Made by a program: the position numbers and the translations under genes. The notes under the pieces were generated by a model. That model made no database searches and had not been told where the DNA came from. It worked only from the letters and a program-made list of their open reading frames with translations. From NCBI GenBank assembly GCA_035352715.1, contig DAOPYE010000005.1, positions 1 to 51,708 of the forward strand: a stretch of DNA of 51,708 nucleotides. The letters run 5' to 3'. Shown piece after piece: positions 7,496-15,995 of this stretch; position 1 is the stretch's first letter; the number at the start of each line of letters is the position of its first letter. This DNA comes from DAOPYE01 sp035352715. Its GTDB lineage: Bacteria > Acidobacteriota > Holophagae > Holophagales > Holophagaceae.

Positions 7496-8659
7496 CTATT
7501 GGGAGGTTCCGACCGGTTCGTAGATGTTGCTGCGTTGCCAAGCTTGGAATCCGGCTTGATGGATCATACGGTCCATTTCCTGGCGATTCACGGAAAAACG
7601 TGTTCCCGTCGCACGCACCACGTTCTCCTCGAGCATCAAGCTGCCCATGTCGTCGCACCCAAAATGCAGGGCCATCTGACCCGTGCGGGGCCCCATGGTG
7701 ACCCAAGATGCTTGAATGTGTTTAAAGTTGTCGAGGTAAATGCGTGCGATAGCTGTGGTTCTAAGATATTCGGCGTCCGTTGGTTGGGACACCTTGCCTT
7801 CCCATGCGGTATGGAAACTCTGGAATGGCCACGCGGCGAAAGCCGAATAGCCGCCCCCATTTCCGCGGGAAATGGCGCGGTCCTGCTGGTCGCGCAACGC
7901 CTGCAGATGTTCGATGCGCTCCTCGAGGGTTTCAAGAATGCCGAACATCATGGTTCCGGTGGTGACAAGCCCAATTTCGTGCGCCGCTTCCATGACTTCC
8001 AGCCACTGCGAGGCATCCCCCTTGCGAGGAGATATTTTCCTGCGGACTCGATCGCACAGGATCTCGGCCCCCCCTCCTGGAAGGCTACCCAGGCCCGCTT
8101 GGCGAAGTTTCACTAGCGTCTGTTTGAGTCCCAGACCGTTCAGGGTTGCCATGTTGCGGATTTCAACGGGAGAGAAGCCGTGAACCCAAACGCCCAATTC
8201 ACCCGCCAGGAAGCGTAGCAGTTCCAGGTAATACTCCCACGGCAGATCCGGATTGACGCCCCCCTGGAGCAGGATTCCCGTGCCACCCACGGCGAGGGTC
8301 TCCATCACCTTTTTACGCAATTCATCAAAGCGGATGACATAGCCATCTTCTGGCTTTTTATGGAAAGCACAGAAAGAACAATGAATATTGCAAATATTTG
8401 TGTAATTAATATTGCGATCCACCACATAGCTGACTTTTTCGGGGTCATTGTGTCGGTTTCGCACCCAGGTGGCCGCCAGCGCAAGATCCTGTAGATCCGC
8501 GTGGATATAAAGCTCCAGCGCTTCGGAGGGCTGGATCCGAACGCCTGCTCGAACCTGGTCCAAGATTTCTGCGACCTGGCTCTGGGCCTCAGGCGAAGAT
8601 CTCCGTTCTTCGAGAGGGGCTTCCCATGCTCCCTGCGGAAAGTGAGCGGATGCATTCAT
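7496..8659 (-). CDS. mqnC: Cyclic dehypoxanthine futalosine synthase (radical SAM)
   Basis: A radical SAM enzyme of 387 aa with the cluster motif C90-x3-C94-x2-C97 (CNIHCSFC), preceded by NYTNI as in menaquinone futalosine enzymes. TGTMMFGILET and AFAAWPFQ fit MqnC, whose equivalent region carries a WTFQ-type motif, better than MqnE. MqnC cyclises dehypoxanthine futalosine in the alternative menaquinone route. GGAG lies 8 nt upstream of the ATG. It follows hpf by about 107 nt with a terminator between, so it probably has its own promoter. No other mqn gene is in the window. Confidence 0.87.
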   Translation of the reverse strand: MNASAHFPQGAWEAPLEERRSSPEAQSQVAEILDQVRAGVRIQPSEALELYIHADLQDLALAATWVRNRHNDPEKVSYVVDRNINYTNICNIHCSFCAFHKKPEDGYVIRFDELRKKVMETLAVGGTGILLQGGVNPDLPWEYYLELLRFLAGELGVWVHGFSPVEIRNMATLNGLGLKQTLVKLRQAGLGSLPGGGAEILCDRVRRKISPRKGDASQWLEVMEAAHEIGLVTTGTMMFGILETLEERIEHLQALRDQQDRAISRGNGGGYSAFAAWPFQSFHTAWEGKVSQPTDAEYLRTTAIARIYLDNFKHIQASWVTMGPRTGQMALHFGCDDMGSLMLEENVVRATGTRFSVNRQEMDRMIHQAGFQAWQRSNIYEPVGTSQ

Positions 8660-8712
8660 CTACGGATCTCCACAACCTTCATAAATTTAGGCTCAGCTTC
8701 ATCACGAGATAA

Positions 8713-8746
8713 GGAAAGAGCCCACACGCTGCGGTGGGCTCTTTCC
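8713..8746 (-). terminator. Terminator of the accA-hpf operon
   Basis: A 13-bp perfect stem (8713-8725 with 8734-8746) closes an 8-nt loop just downstream of the hpf stop. The T-run is partly inside the stem. It separates hpf from mqnC. Confidence 0.8.
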
Positions 8747-8766
8747 GACTCGACGAATGGCGTGGA

Positions 8767-9102
8767 TTATTCCACTTCGGTTTCGGCAGGCACGAGATCT
8801 TTCTCTACGCTCTTGGTAGCAGACAGGCGCTTGCCGGCCTGCTTGTGGGCCTGGGTTTCAAGCTTATCGAAGGCCTGGGAGAGACTTGCATACATGTCGT
8901 CGGTCTCGGCGCTGGCGAGAAATTCGCTGTTCCGCGTCTTGACGGAGATTTCAGCCTGATGACGGTGTTTTTCCACGCCCAGAACGATGTGGACGTCGAT
9001 GAGATCATCAAGATACACCGTCATTTTGGAGAGACGCTCCTGCGCGAATCCCTTGAGAGCTTCGGTGACCTCGACATGGCGGCCGGTGAAGTTGACCTTC
9101 AT
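8767..9102 (-). CDS. hpf: Ribosome hibernation-promoting factor, short form (HPF/RaiA family)
   Basis: This 111-residue protein begins MKVNFTGRHVEVTEALKGFA and contains YLDDLIDVHIVLGVEKHRH and DDMYASLSQAFDKLE, the beta-alpha pattern of the HPF/RaiA domain. It lacks the C-terminal extension of long HPF, so it would act as a short-form factor that inactivates 70S ribosomes in stationary phase. It sits right after rpoN, as in many proteobacterial genomes. The gap to rpoN is 90 nt with no obvious terminator. Confidence 0.93.
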   Translation of the reverse strand: MKVNFTGRHVEVTEALKGFAQERLSKMTVYLDDLIDVHIVLGVEKHRHQAEISVKTRNSEFLASAETDDMYASLSQAFDKLETQAHKQAGKRLSATKSVEKDLVPAETEVE

Positions 9103-9192
9103 CGCGGACTCCTTAAAGAAAGGGCCTGATGGCCCGGTGAAAGGCGAATCCTTGGTGGATATATGCCAGCGGGAGACATCCTGTTCCTAGAT

Positions 9193-10767
9193 CTATCGGC
9201 GTCTCCGGCGGGATGCTGGAGGAATTTTGAGTTCCTCCCGGTACTTGTTGATAGTCCGGCGCGCCACCTTGACGCCATCCCGTTCCAGCAGTCGGGCGAT
9301 CGTTTCATCGGACAAGGGCTTCGCAGGGTCTTCGGCCTGCACCAGTGCCTTGATCTTGTGCTTGACCACGGTTGCGGAGACATCATCGCCATTGGAGGAT
9401 CCCAGACTTGCACTGAAGAAATAGTTCAGGTCAAAGAGCCCCTGAGGGGTGTGAATGGTCTTGGCCTTTACCACGCGGGAGATCGTGGATTCGTGGAATC
9501 CCGTGGCGTCGGCGACATCTCGAAGCACCATGGGGCGCAGCCGCTCGATGCCGTGTTCCAGAAAGTCCTGTTGAAGCTCAACGATGGAAGCGGCCACGCG
9601 CAATACGGTGCGGTTGCGGTCCTCTACGCCTCGGATGAAGTCCCGCGCGGAACGGTAGCGATCCCTGATGAAATCCTTTTCGTTCTTGGATTCGGTGGAA
9701 GCGAGAAAGTTCCGATACCCGCTGTTCACCTTCAAGCGCGGCACGCCTTCGTCATTCAGGTAGACCTGCCAGGCGCCGTCCTCGCCCTTGAGGACCACGA
9801 CATCGGGTTTGATGACCCGTTCGCCATCGGGATCAAAGGCGCGTCCAGGGGCGGGATGAAGATGGCGAAGGATGGTCAGGGCCTCGCACAGCTCTTCATC
9901 CGAACATCCGATGGCTTTTCGAAGCTTTCCGTTATCGCGTAGGCTGAGCAGCTCCGAATGGTCCTTGATAATGCGGACGGAAAGATCGTCGGGTTCGGCT
10001 CCTGCGTGACGAAGCTGCAGCAGCAGGCTTTCCTTCACAGAGAAGCAGCCCACACCACTGGGATCGAATTCCTGAAGCATTTCCAGAAGGGGGCGAAACG
10101 CCTCCTCGGTGAGTCCCATCTCTTTGGAAAATTCAGCAAAGGTGGTCTCTGTTGGGATATCGGGGTCGACGCGAAGGAACCCCTTGGGGTCGATATGGTC
10201 GATGATCTGCTCCAGAACGAGGGCCCTGGGGTCATCAGGCTCCATGATCTCGTAGAGCTGGGCCAATAGGTGTTCCTGGATCGTCTCACTGCTGGTGAGC
10301 CGGTCTTCCCAGCTCATGCGCTCGTCATCCGGCAGATTGCTGGTCCTGGGAATATCGGCATCCCAGGAATTCTCAGCGCCCATCTCGGTTTCCTGGACTT
10401 GAGAAATCCCTTCCTCGGTGAATGCCTCCAGATTTTCCGGATTCATCTCGGCCGGAGTCTCGTTCAGCGGCCCCAGATCGACCGTATCCACGCCTTCGCT
10501 GAGTTCGACGCCTTCAGCGGCGGGCGATGCGTCGCCGTCCAGGATGTCCGAATCATGTCCCTCCTCCAAGGCCTGAAGGGAGGGCACATCATCGCCGTCT
10601 TCCACCAGTTCCAGCAGGGGATTTTCCTCCAGTTCCCGTTCGATGGTTTGGCTGAGCTCCAGGAGGTTCATCTGCCAGAGTTTCAGCTTTAACTGCATGG
10701 CCGGCGTCAGGGCCAGGGTCTGGCTCTGAACGAGGCGATGGGAAAGGTTGAGACCAATGCTTGCCAT
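9193..10767 (-). CDS. rpoN: RNA polymerase sigma-54 factor
   Basis: The 524-residue protein shows all sigma-54 regions. The N-terminal activator-interacting region is Gln/Leu-rich (LVQSQTLALTPAMQLKLKLW). An acidic region II covers about 60-150. The core-binding and DNA-binding part includes FHESTISRVVKAK. The RpoN box ARRTINKYRE lies close to the C-terminus (about 502-511). It recognises -24/-12 promoters and needs enhancer-binding ATPases, none of which are encoded here. It starts 9 nt after lptB, the conserved lptB-rpoN-hpf order. The upstream ribosome binding site (TTAGGC) is weak, suggesting coupling to lptB. Confidence 0.96.
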   Translation of the reverse strand: MASIGLNLSHRLVQSQTLALTPAMQLKLKLWQMNLLELSQTIERELEENPLLELVEDGDDVPSLQALEEGHDSDILDGDASPAAEGVELSEGVDTVDLGPLNETPAEMNPENLEAFTEEGISQVQETEMGAENSWDADIPRTSNLPDDERMSWEDRLTSSETIQEHLLAQLYEIMEPDDPRALVLEQIIDHIDPKGFLRVDPDIPTETTFAEFSKEMGLTEEAFRPLLEMLQEFDPSGVGCFSVKESLLLQLRHAGAEPDDLSVRIIKDHSELLSLRDNGKLRKAIGCSDEELCEALTILRHLHPAPGRAFDPDGERVIKPDVVVLKGEDGAWQVYLNDEGVPRLKVNSGYRNFLASTESKNEKDFIRDRYRSARDFIRGVEDRNRTVLRVAASIVELQQDFLEHGIERLRPMVLRDVADATGFHESTISRVVKAKTIHTPQGLFDLNYFFSASLGSSNGDDVSATVVKHKIKALVQAEDPAKPLSDETIARLLERDGVKVARRTINKYREELKIPPASRRRRR

Positions 10768-10776
10768 TGCCTAAGC

Positions 10777-11520
10777 CTAATCCAACCGGAACCGGTCGCC
10801 CAGGTACACGCGGCGAATATCGGGGTCTTCGGCGATTTCGTTTGGCAACCCGTGTTTCATGATCATGCCGTCAGCCAAAATATAGGCCCGATCCGCGATT
10901 TGTAACGTCTCTCGGACGTTGTGATCCGTGATGAGCACGCCGATGCCGCGGGATTTCAGATCGGCGATGAGGCCCTGGATTTCGATGACGGACTTGGGGT
11001 CCACGCCCGCAAAGGGTTCGTCCAGCAGCATGATCTGCGGGTTCGTGACCAGCGCGCGAGCCATCTCGCAACGGCGGCGTTCGCCGCCGGAAAGGCTCAT
11101 GCCCAGGGTGTTGCGGACCTTCTGAAGGTGAAACTCCGCCAGCAGGCGCTCGCTGCGCTGGATCAGTTCCTCCTTGGTGATGGGCTGCATTTCCGCCAGG
11201 GCCATAAGGTTCTCCCAGACGGTCAATCCCCTAAAAACGCTGGATTCCTGAGGCAAATAGCCAATGCCCAGGCGTGCCCGCCGGTGCATGGGCATGCCAG
11301 AGACATCCTCCCCCTTCCAGAAGATCGCGCCCTTATCCGGAGCCTCGACCCCAACCACCATGTAGAACGTGGTGGTCTTCCCGGCTCCGTTGGGTCCCAG
11401 CAGGCCGACGACTTCGCCTGGGCAGACATCGAGCGAGACCCCCCGAACCACCGTACGGTCTCCGTAGCGCTTGTGCAGTTCCCGGGCTTCCAAGCGGTCG
11501 CGTTTATCCATCGTGGTCAC
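10777..11520 (-). CDS. lptB: LPS export ABC transporter ATPase LptB
   Basis: LptB is the cytoplasmic ATPase that drives LptFG. Walker A is GPNGAGKT (42-49), the signature is LSGGERRR, and Walker B runs into LLDEPFAGVDP; the switch histidine is in LITDHNVRETL. The length of 247 aa is typical. The start is GTG 11520, which overlaps the stop of the upstream lptC-type gene as GTGA and has GGAGG 7 nt upstream. An ATG lies three codons further in. Because this genome joins LptF and LptG, two LptB copies would dock on one permease chain. Confidence 0.96.
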   Translation of the reverse strand: MTTMDKRDRLEARELHKRYGDRTVVRGVSLDVCPGEVVGLLGPNGAGKTTTFYMVVGVEAPDKGAIFWKGEDVSGMPMHRRARLGIGYLPQESSVFRGLTVWENLMALAEMQPITKEELIQRSERLLAEFHLQKVRNTLGMSLSGGERRRCEMARALVTNPQIMLLDEPFAGVDPKSVIEIQGLIADLKSRGIGVLITDHNVRETLQIADRAYILADGMIMKHGLPNEIAEDPDIRRVYLGDRFRLD

Positions 11521-13238
11521 GGTCGAACCTCCACCTTGGCGACACCATCCACCTTCCCCCGCCAGCGGGCGTGGAAATTCTTCAGATCCAGATCCAGGAC
11601 ATCGCCCCGCCCTTCTCCCATGGAACCCTGCAGGGCCACCGATCCACGGGCGCTGATGGAACGCACGACTCCCCCAACGAGTTCCACCACAAGGCGATCC
11701 GTCCGCAACCGCCAGTCAGGCCCCTGGCATTCCACGCGCCCTGTGAGCTGGATTTGATTCGTGCTGCCTTCGCCGCGGTCCGCGCGCACCGTGAGATCGC
11801 CTTCGGCCATGGCCAGTGCGCCGGCAAGACCTTCTGGAAACTGGAGCTTGTCCTGGAGCCGGATGATGCAGGTTCCAGAGAGGCGCTGGCGGACGCCGTT
11901 CCAGGTCGCGGGATGCCCCTGAAGGGTCCAGGTCTTGTTTTCCCAGAGCAGACGATCACCCCGGAGGGTTCCGCCCGCGGCCGTGAGCGTGGCCCGGATC
12001 GGGCCATCGAAGGTCCATCGGGTCGGATTGCCTGTGCCTTGGCCGGCTGAAAACGTGCCCAGCTCGCCTCGCCCCAGGGTCGGCGCGTGAATGCGCCATG
12101 TGCGCTGGGCGCGATGCACGTCGATGCGAGGGCTGCTGAGGGATCGGCTGCCCCAGGACAACACGGCGTAGCCTTCTGCGCAGGCTTCTCCGGGCGGGAG
12201 ATCCGCGGGCAGGTCCGGTCCCGGTTGCTCGCGAATCAGCACACGAGGCGCCTGAAGGCGCAGACGTTCTCCGTCCAGGGGCTGGCCCCAGCGCACATTG
12301 CCCTCAAGCCGCAGGCCCGCAGGTGTCCAGCGCACGCCGTCCGCCTGGAGATCATCGCTGCCGCCGGGCACCGCCCGTTCCGCCTTGAAATGCTTGAAAT
12401 CAACCCTTTCAAGCCCCTGCCCTTCCACGGGCCTGGGCGCTTCTCCCGCTTCGGCCTGGCCACGCCAGCCATCGTTTCTGGCGAAGCGGATGGGAGGGAG
12501 CCAGCGCACGTTCGTGGCATCCATCTCGCCAGCCTTGGCCTGGAATCGCCCACCCTCAAGAAGCGCGTCAATCCCCTCCAGGCGGCCCTGCTGAAAACCA
12601 AGGGTGACCTGCATGCGATCAGCCTGCAGAGAGCGCAGGACGCCGGGCGCTCCGGCGGTCCAGTGAACCGGTCCTTGTTCCACGACGAAGGTGCCGTTCA
12701 AGTCGCGCCGCCAGCCGGGCGGCAGCAACCAGTGCCCTTTGCCCGGACCGCTGAGATCATCCCAATCCAGGGTCCCCAGACCCGTCCAAACGCCGTGATC
12801 CCACTTCAGGGCGGGCCCCGTTTGGGAGCGGATCACGCCTTTGCCCTGGGACGCCTGCGGCTGAAGGGCCCTGGCCTCCAAGTTCAGCGGGCCATCCAGG
12901 AACCAGACTTCGTCCGTCCGGCGGGCGGAAGGCGCCTGCATCAGCCAAGTCCGCCCCGGCTCCTCCAGATCCCCTTGCACGCCCTGAAGCCGCAGATCGT
13001 CCTTATCGCCCTGAATGGTTTCGAAATGCAAGACAAAGCGGCCGGATCCCAGCTGCTGGGTGATATTCCCCAGCCGACCTTCGGCACCATGGTCCAGGGC
13101 TTTGCCGCCCTGCTTAGGCTTAAGCGGACGCGGGCCGAGGTATAACAGCCAGGCGCTAGCACCAACGCAAGCCAGCAGGATGCCTCCGCCGAACAACTTC
13201 CATGCGCGGTTTCGAGGGTTCAGCACATGAAGCCTCAT
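11517..13238 (-). CDS. LptC-like membrane-anchored protein with LptA/OstA-like C-terminal region
   Basis: This 573-residue protein has one N-terminal membrane anchor (about 13-34, LFGGGILLACVGASAWLLYL) and a long beta-rich, charged periplasmic part. The place between recJ and lptB and the anchor point to LptC, which hands LPS to LptA. LptC is normally about 190 aa. The last 200 residues (LSGTCIIRLQDKLQF, LTVRADRGEG, WRLRTDRLVVEL, VRSISARGSVAL) resemble the OstA repeats of LptA, so the gene may be an LptC-LptA fusion. The ATG overlaps the recJ stop as ATGA. The frame is open further upstream, but that part lies inside recJ. The family call rests on context and pattern. Confidence 0.75.
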   Translation of the reverse strand: MRLHVLNPRNRAWKLFGGGILLACVGASAWLLYLGPRPLKPKQGGKALDHGAEGRLGNITQQLGSGRFVLHFETIQGDKDDLRLQGVQGDLEEPGRTWLMQAPSARRTDEVWFLDGPLNLEARALQPQASQGKGVIRSQTGPALKWDHGVWTGLGTLDWDDLSGPGKGHWLLPPGWRRDLNGTFVVEQGPVHWTAGAPGVLRSLQADRMQVTLGFQQGRLEGIDALLEGGRFQAKAGEMDATNVRWLPPIRFARNDGWRGQAEAGEAPRPVEGQGLERVDFKHFKAERAVPGGSDDLQADGVRWTPAGLRLEGNVRWGQPLDGERLRLQAPRVLIREQPGPDLPADLPPGEACAEGYAVLSWGSRSLSSPRIDVHRAQRTWRIHAPTLGRGELGTFSAGQGTGNPTRWTFDGPIRATLTAAGGTLRGDRLLWENKTWTLQGHPATWNGVRQRLSGTCIIRLQDKLQFPEGLAGALAMAEGDLTVRADRGEGSTNQIQLTGRVECQGPDWRLRTDRLVVELVGGVVRSISARGSVALQGSMGEGRGDVLDLDLKNFHARWRGKVDGVAKVEVRP

Positions 13239-14920
13239 GCCTGCCCTCCCGGGGAGATCCTGCCGTCCACGATCCAGGAGCGTCCCCAACGGGGATGGTC
13301 CTGCGGAGCAATCACGACATCCAGGTCCGCTCCCGCCGGAAGCGCCGCAATGGCTGGATCGGCCGTGAACCAGGTGAGTTCCGCGGCACACCCTGTCAGC
13401 TTCAATCGGCAATGCCCTTTGCCAAAGGGGGCGGGTGCGGAAGCCAGCGAGCCCGAAAGCCGAATCTGGGGCGGAGGGAATCCCTGCCCAAAGGGCTCCA
13501 GGCGGGCCAAAGTCCCGGCGTCCGGCACATCCTCCGGGCGCTCCCCATCCAGCAGGAAGGCCGGGCGTTCGATGCCCTGGGCCTGCTGTTGGGCACCCCG
13601 GATGAGCGTCTCGCGCACAAATGAGGTGCGGGCTGGAAGGAAGCTCATGCCGGCTGCCGTGCGGTGTCCGCCACCGGTGATCAGGAAGGGGCGCGCCGCC
13701 TCCAGCAGGACCCCCAGATCGTAGCCTTCCGGTGCCCGCAGTGAGCACTGCACGACGCCGTCGATCTGGGTGCAGACGGCCACGGGCCTTCCGTGCTCCT
13801 GCATGCGCCGTCCCGCCACGATGCCGATCACGCCTTTGTTGGCGGAGGGCTCCACCACCAGATCAAAAGCGGCGCCATCGGGCTCGGCAAGCTGATTCAG
13901 CAGATCCTGCTGAATGGTCCGGCGTTCGGCGTTGAGCTGTTCAACGCGCTCCGCCAGCGCCTTGGCTTCCTCGGGATCGCGACACAGCAGCAGACGCACC
14001 GCGTCCTCGGCACCGCCCATGCGGCCCACGGCATTGAGTCTTGGGCAGACATTGAAAGCCAGCGCCTGCGCGCCAGGAACGCTCTCGATCTTGCCAATGC
14101 GGAACAGTTCCACCAGGCCGGGCCCGTTGGTGGTTCCCAGAGCCTGCAGTCCTCGTTTCACGAGGGCCGCGTTCTCGCCCACCAGGGGCACGACATCCGC
14201 GATGGAACCAATGGCCACCAGCTTCAACAGCCCATCCAGGAAAGCCCGATCGGTTCCGCGCGGAACGGGAGCCGCGTCCAGTAGCGCTTGCGCCAGCTTG
14301 AAGGCCACCCCCACGCCCGCCAGATGTGGGTTCGGGTTCTCGCCCAGACGGGGATGCACCACCGCGCAGGCGTCGGGGCATTCCGGTCCCAGTGTGTGGT
14401 GATCGGTGATCACCCATTCCAACCCAAGCTCGCGACTGTCCGCCACTTCCTGCACGGAGCGAATGCCGCAGTCCACCGAGATCATCAGACCCAGGCCTGC
14501 GCCCCGTTGCATGTTGGAGGCATGTTCCCGGATGCAGGGCATGCTGAGGCCATAGCCGTCATTGAACCGGTTCGGGATGAAGAAGGAAACCTGCGCTCCG
14601 AGGCGTTCCAGAACCCGGACCAGAAGCGCGGTGGCGGTCACGCCGTCCACATCGTAATCGCCGTAGACACAGATGGGCTCGCTGCGCTCGATGGCAAGGC
14701 GGATGCGGGCCACGGCCGGGGCCATGCCTGACATGAGGTAAGGATCGAGCAGGCGTTCCCAGGATGGATCCAGGCGCCAGGCGGCCTCTTCCGGCGTTTC
14801 TACACCGCGCAACCAGAACAGGCGGGCCGCTTCGGCGGAAAGCCCCCACTCCTCACGGAGCCGTTGCCACGGTTCGCCGGGAGGGATGGAACGCCGCAGG
14901 CGCCAAGGCAGGGATTTCAT
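13235..14920 (-). CDS. recJ: Single-stranded-DNA-specific exonuclease RecJ
   Basis: RecJ is the 5'-3' single-strand exonuclease of recombination and repair. The DHH phosphoesterase motifs are clear: VYGDYDVDG (85-93), SVDCG (149-152), TDHH (172-175), followed by GVGVAFKLAQALL. The C-terminal DHHA1 region has GGGHRTAAGMSF and the OB part LEPFGQGFPPP. The length of 561 aa is standard. The start ATG overlaps the accA stop as ATGA and its own stop overlaps the next gene in the same way, so translation is probably coupled through four genes. Confidence 0.96.
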   Translation of the reverse strand: MKSLPWRLRRSIPPGEPWQRLREEWGLSAEAARLFWLRGVETPEEAAWRLDPSWERLLDPYLMSGMAPAVARIRLAIERSEPICVYGDYDVDGVTATALLVRVLERLGAQVSFFIPNRFNDGYGLSMPCIREHASNMQRGAGLGLMISVDCGIRSVQEVADSRELGLEWVITDHHTLGPECPDACAVVHPRLGENPNPHLAGVGVAFKLAQALLDAAPVPRGTDRAFLDGLLKLVAIGSIADVVPLVGENAALVKRGLQALGTTNGPGLVELFRIGKIESVPGAQALAFNVCPRLNAVGRMGGAEDAVRLLLCRDPEEAKALAERVEQLNAERRTIQQDLLNQLAEPDGAAFDLVVEPSANKGVIGIVAGRRMQEHGRPVAVCTQIDGVVQCSLRAPEGYDLGVLLEAARPFLITGGGHRTAAGMSFLPARTSFVRETLIRGAQQQAQGIERPAFLLDGERPEDVPDAGTLARLEPFGQGFPPPQIRLSGSLASAPAPFGKGHCRLKLTGCAAELTWFTADPAIAALPAGADLDVVIAPQDHPRWGRSWIVDGRISPGGQA

Positions 14921-15867
14921 GCGCTGAATTGACCCATCCGAGCATATTTCTCGTAGCGCTTGCGCACGAGCTCATCCACGGGCAGCTTTTCAAGCTGTCC
15001 GAAGGATTTCATGACGGAAGCTTTCAGCAGTTCGGCGGCCTTGTCCCAATCGGAGTGCGCGCCGCCGAGGGGTTCGGGAACGACCTCGTCGATGATGCCA
15101 AGCTCCAGAAGGTTCGGCGCCGTCAGCTTCAGGGCGTCCGCAGCGGCCGGGGCCTGCGCCGCATCCTTCCAAAGGATCGAGGCGCACCCTTCCGGCGAGA
15201 TCACAGAATAAACGGCGTATTCGAGCATGAAGATGCGATCGGTGACGCCAAGGGCCAAGGCGCCGCCGGATCCGCCTTCGCCGATGACCACGGAGATCGT
15301 CGGCACCTTCAGCTTGGCCATCTCGCGCAGGTTTCGCGCGATGGCTTCGGCTTGGCCGCGCTCTTCGGCATCGAGGCCCGGATAGGCTCCAGGGGTGTCG
15401 ATGAACGCCAGAATGGGCCGATTGAATTTTTCAGCCATCTTCATGAGGCGCAGGGCCTTCCGGTAGCCCTCGGGCTTAGGCATTCCGAAGTTCCGCAGGA
15501 TCTTCTGTTTGGTGTCCCGGCCTTTCTGCTGGCCGATCACCATCACGGGCTGGCCTCCGATCCAGCCCAGGCCCCCCACGATCGCGGCGTCATCGGCAAA
15601 ATTGCGGTCGCCGTGAATCTCCTCGAACCGATCGCAGATGCGTTCGATGTAATCAAGCGTGAAGGGGCGCTTGGGGTGGCGCGCCAGCTGGGTTCGCTGC
15701 CAGTTGGAGAGATCGGAGAAGACGTCCGTCTTCAGCTTGTCCAGCTTCTTGAGCAGGCGGTCCCGCTCTTTCACCTTGGCAGGGTCCATTTCCAGCGCCC
15801 GGATCTGGGCCTCCATTTCCAGGATGGGCCGTTCCAGTTCTGTCAAATCCGTCTGCTGCTCGCTCAT
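14917..15867 (-). CDS. accA: Acetyl-CoA carboxylase carboxyltransferase subunit alpha
   Basis: AccA with AccD transfers CO2 from carboxybiotin to acetyl-CoA, the committed step of fatty acid synthesis. The 316-residue protein has the usual order: N-terminal coiled region (LEMEAQIRALE), HPKRPFTLDYI, GDRNFADDAAIVGG, then GQQKGRDTK, FIDTPGAYPG and GEGGSGGALALG. GAGG lies 4 nt before the ATG. It heads the operon with recJ and the lpt genes, linking lipid supply with LPS export. accD is not in the window. Confidence 0.97.
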   Translation of the reverse strand: MSEQQTDLTELERPILEMEAQIRALEMDPAKVKERDRLLKKLDKLKTDVFSDLSNWQRTQLARHPKRPFTLDYIERICDRFEEIHGDRNFADDAAIVGGLGWIGGQPVMVIGQQKGRDTKQKILRNFGMPKPEGYRKALRLMKMAEKFNRPILAFIDTPGAYPGLDAEERGQAEAIARNLREMAKLKVPTISVVIGEGGSGGALALGVTDRIFMLEYAVYSVISPEGCASILWKDAAQAPAAADALKLTAPNLLELGIIDEVVPEPLGGAHSDWDKAAELLKASVMKSFGQLEKLPVDELVRKRYEKYARMGQFSA

Positions 15868-15995
15868 GACACCTCGTTGCGCTCGACTTCAACGAGTGTA
15901 TTGGCCCTGGGGCCGCCTGACCAGAGCTGGTCCGCGATGCGAAGCACCCGTGGCATCATGGGGCTTTGAAATCTTGCGGCCTCGAAAGGTGATCC

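Noticed and set aside
13239..13748. N-terminal extension of the LptC-like frame by 170 codons
   Set aside because: The extra part lies wholly inside recJ in another frame, is Gly/Pro/Arg-rich without family features, and the ATGA overlap plus the membrane anchor right after it mark the true start.
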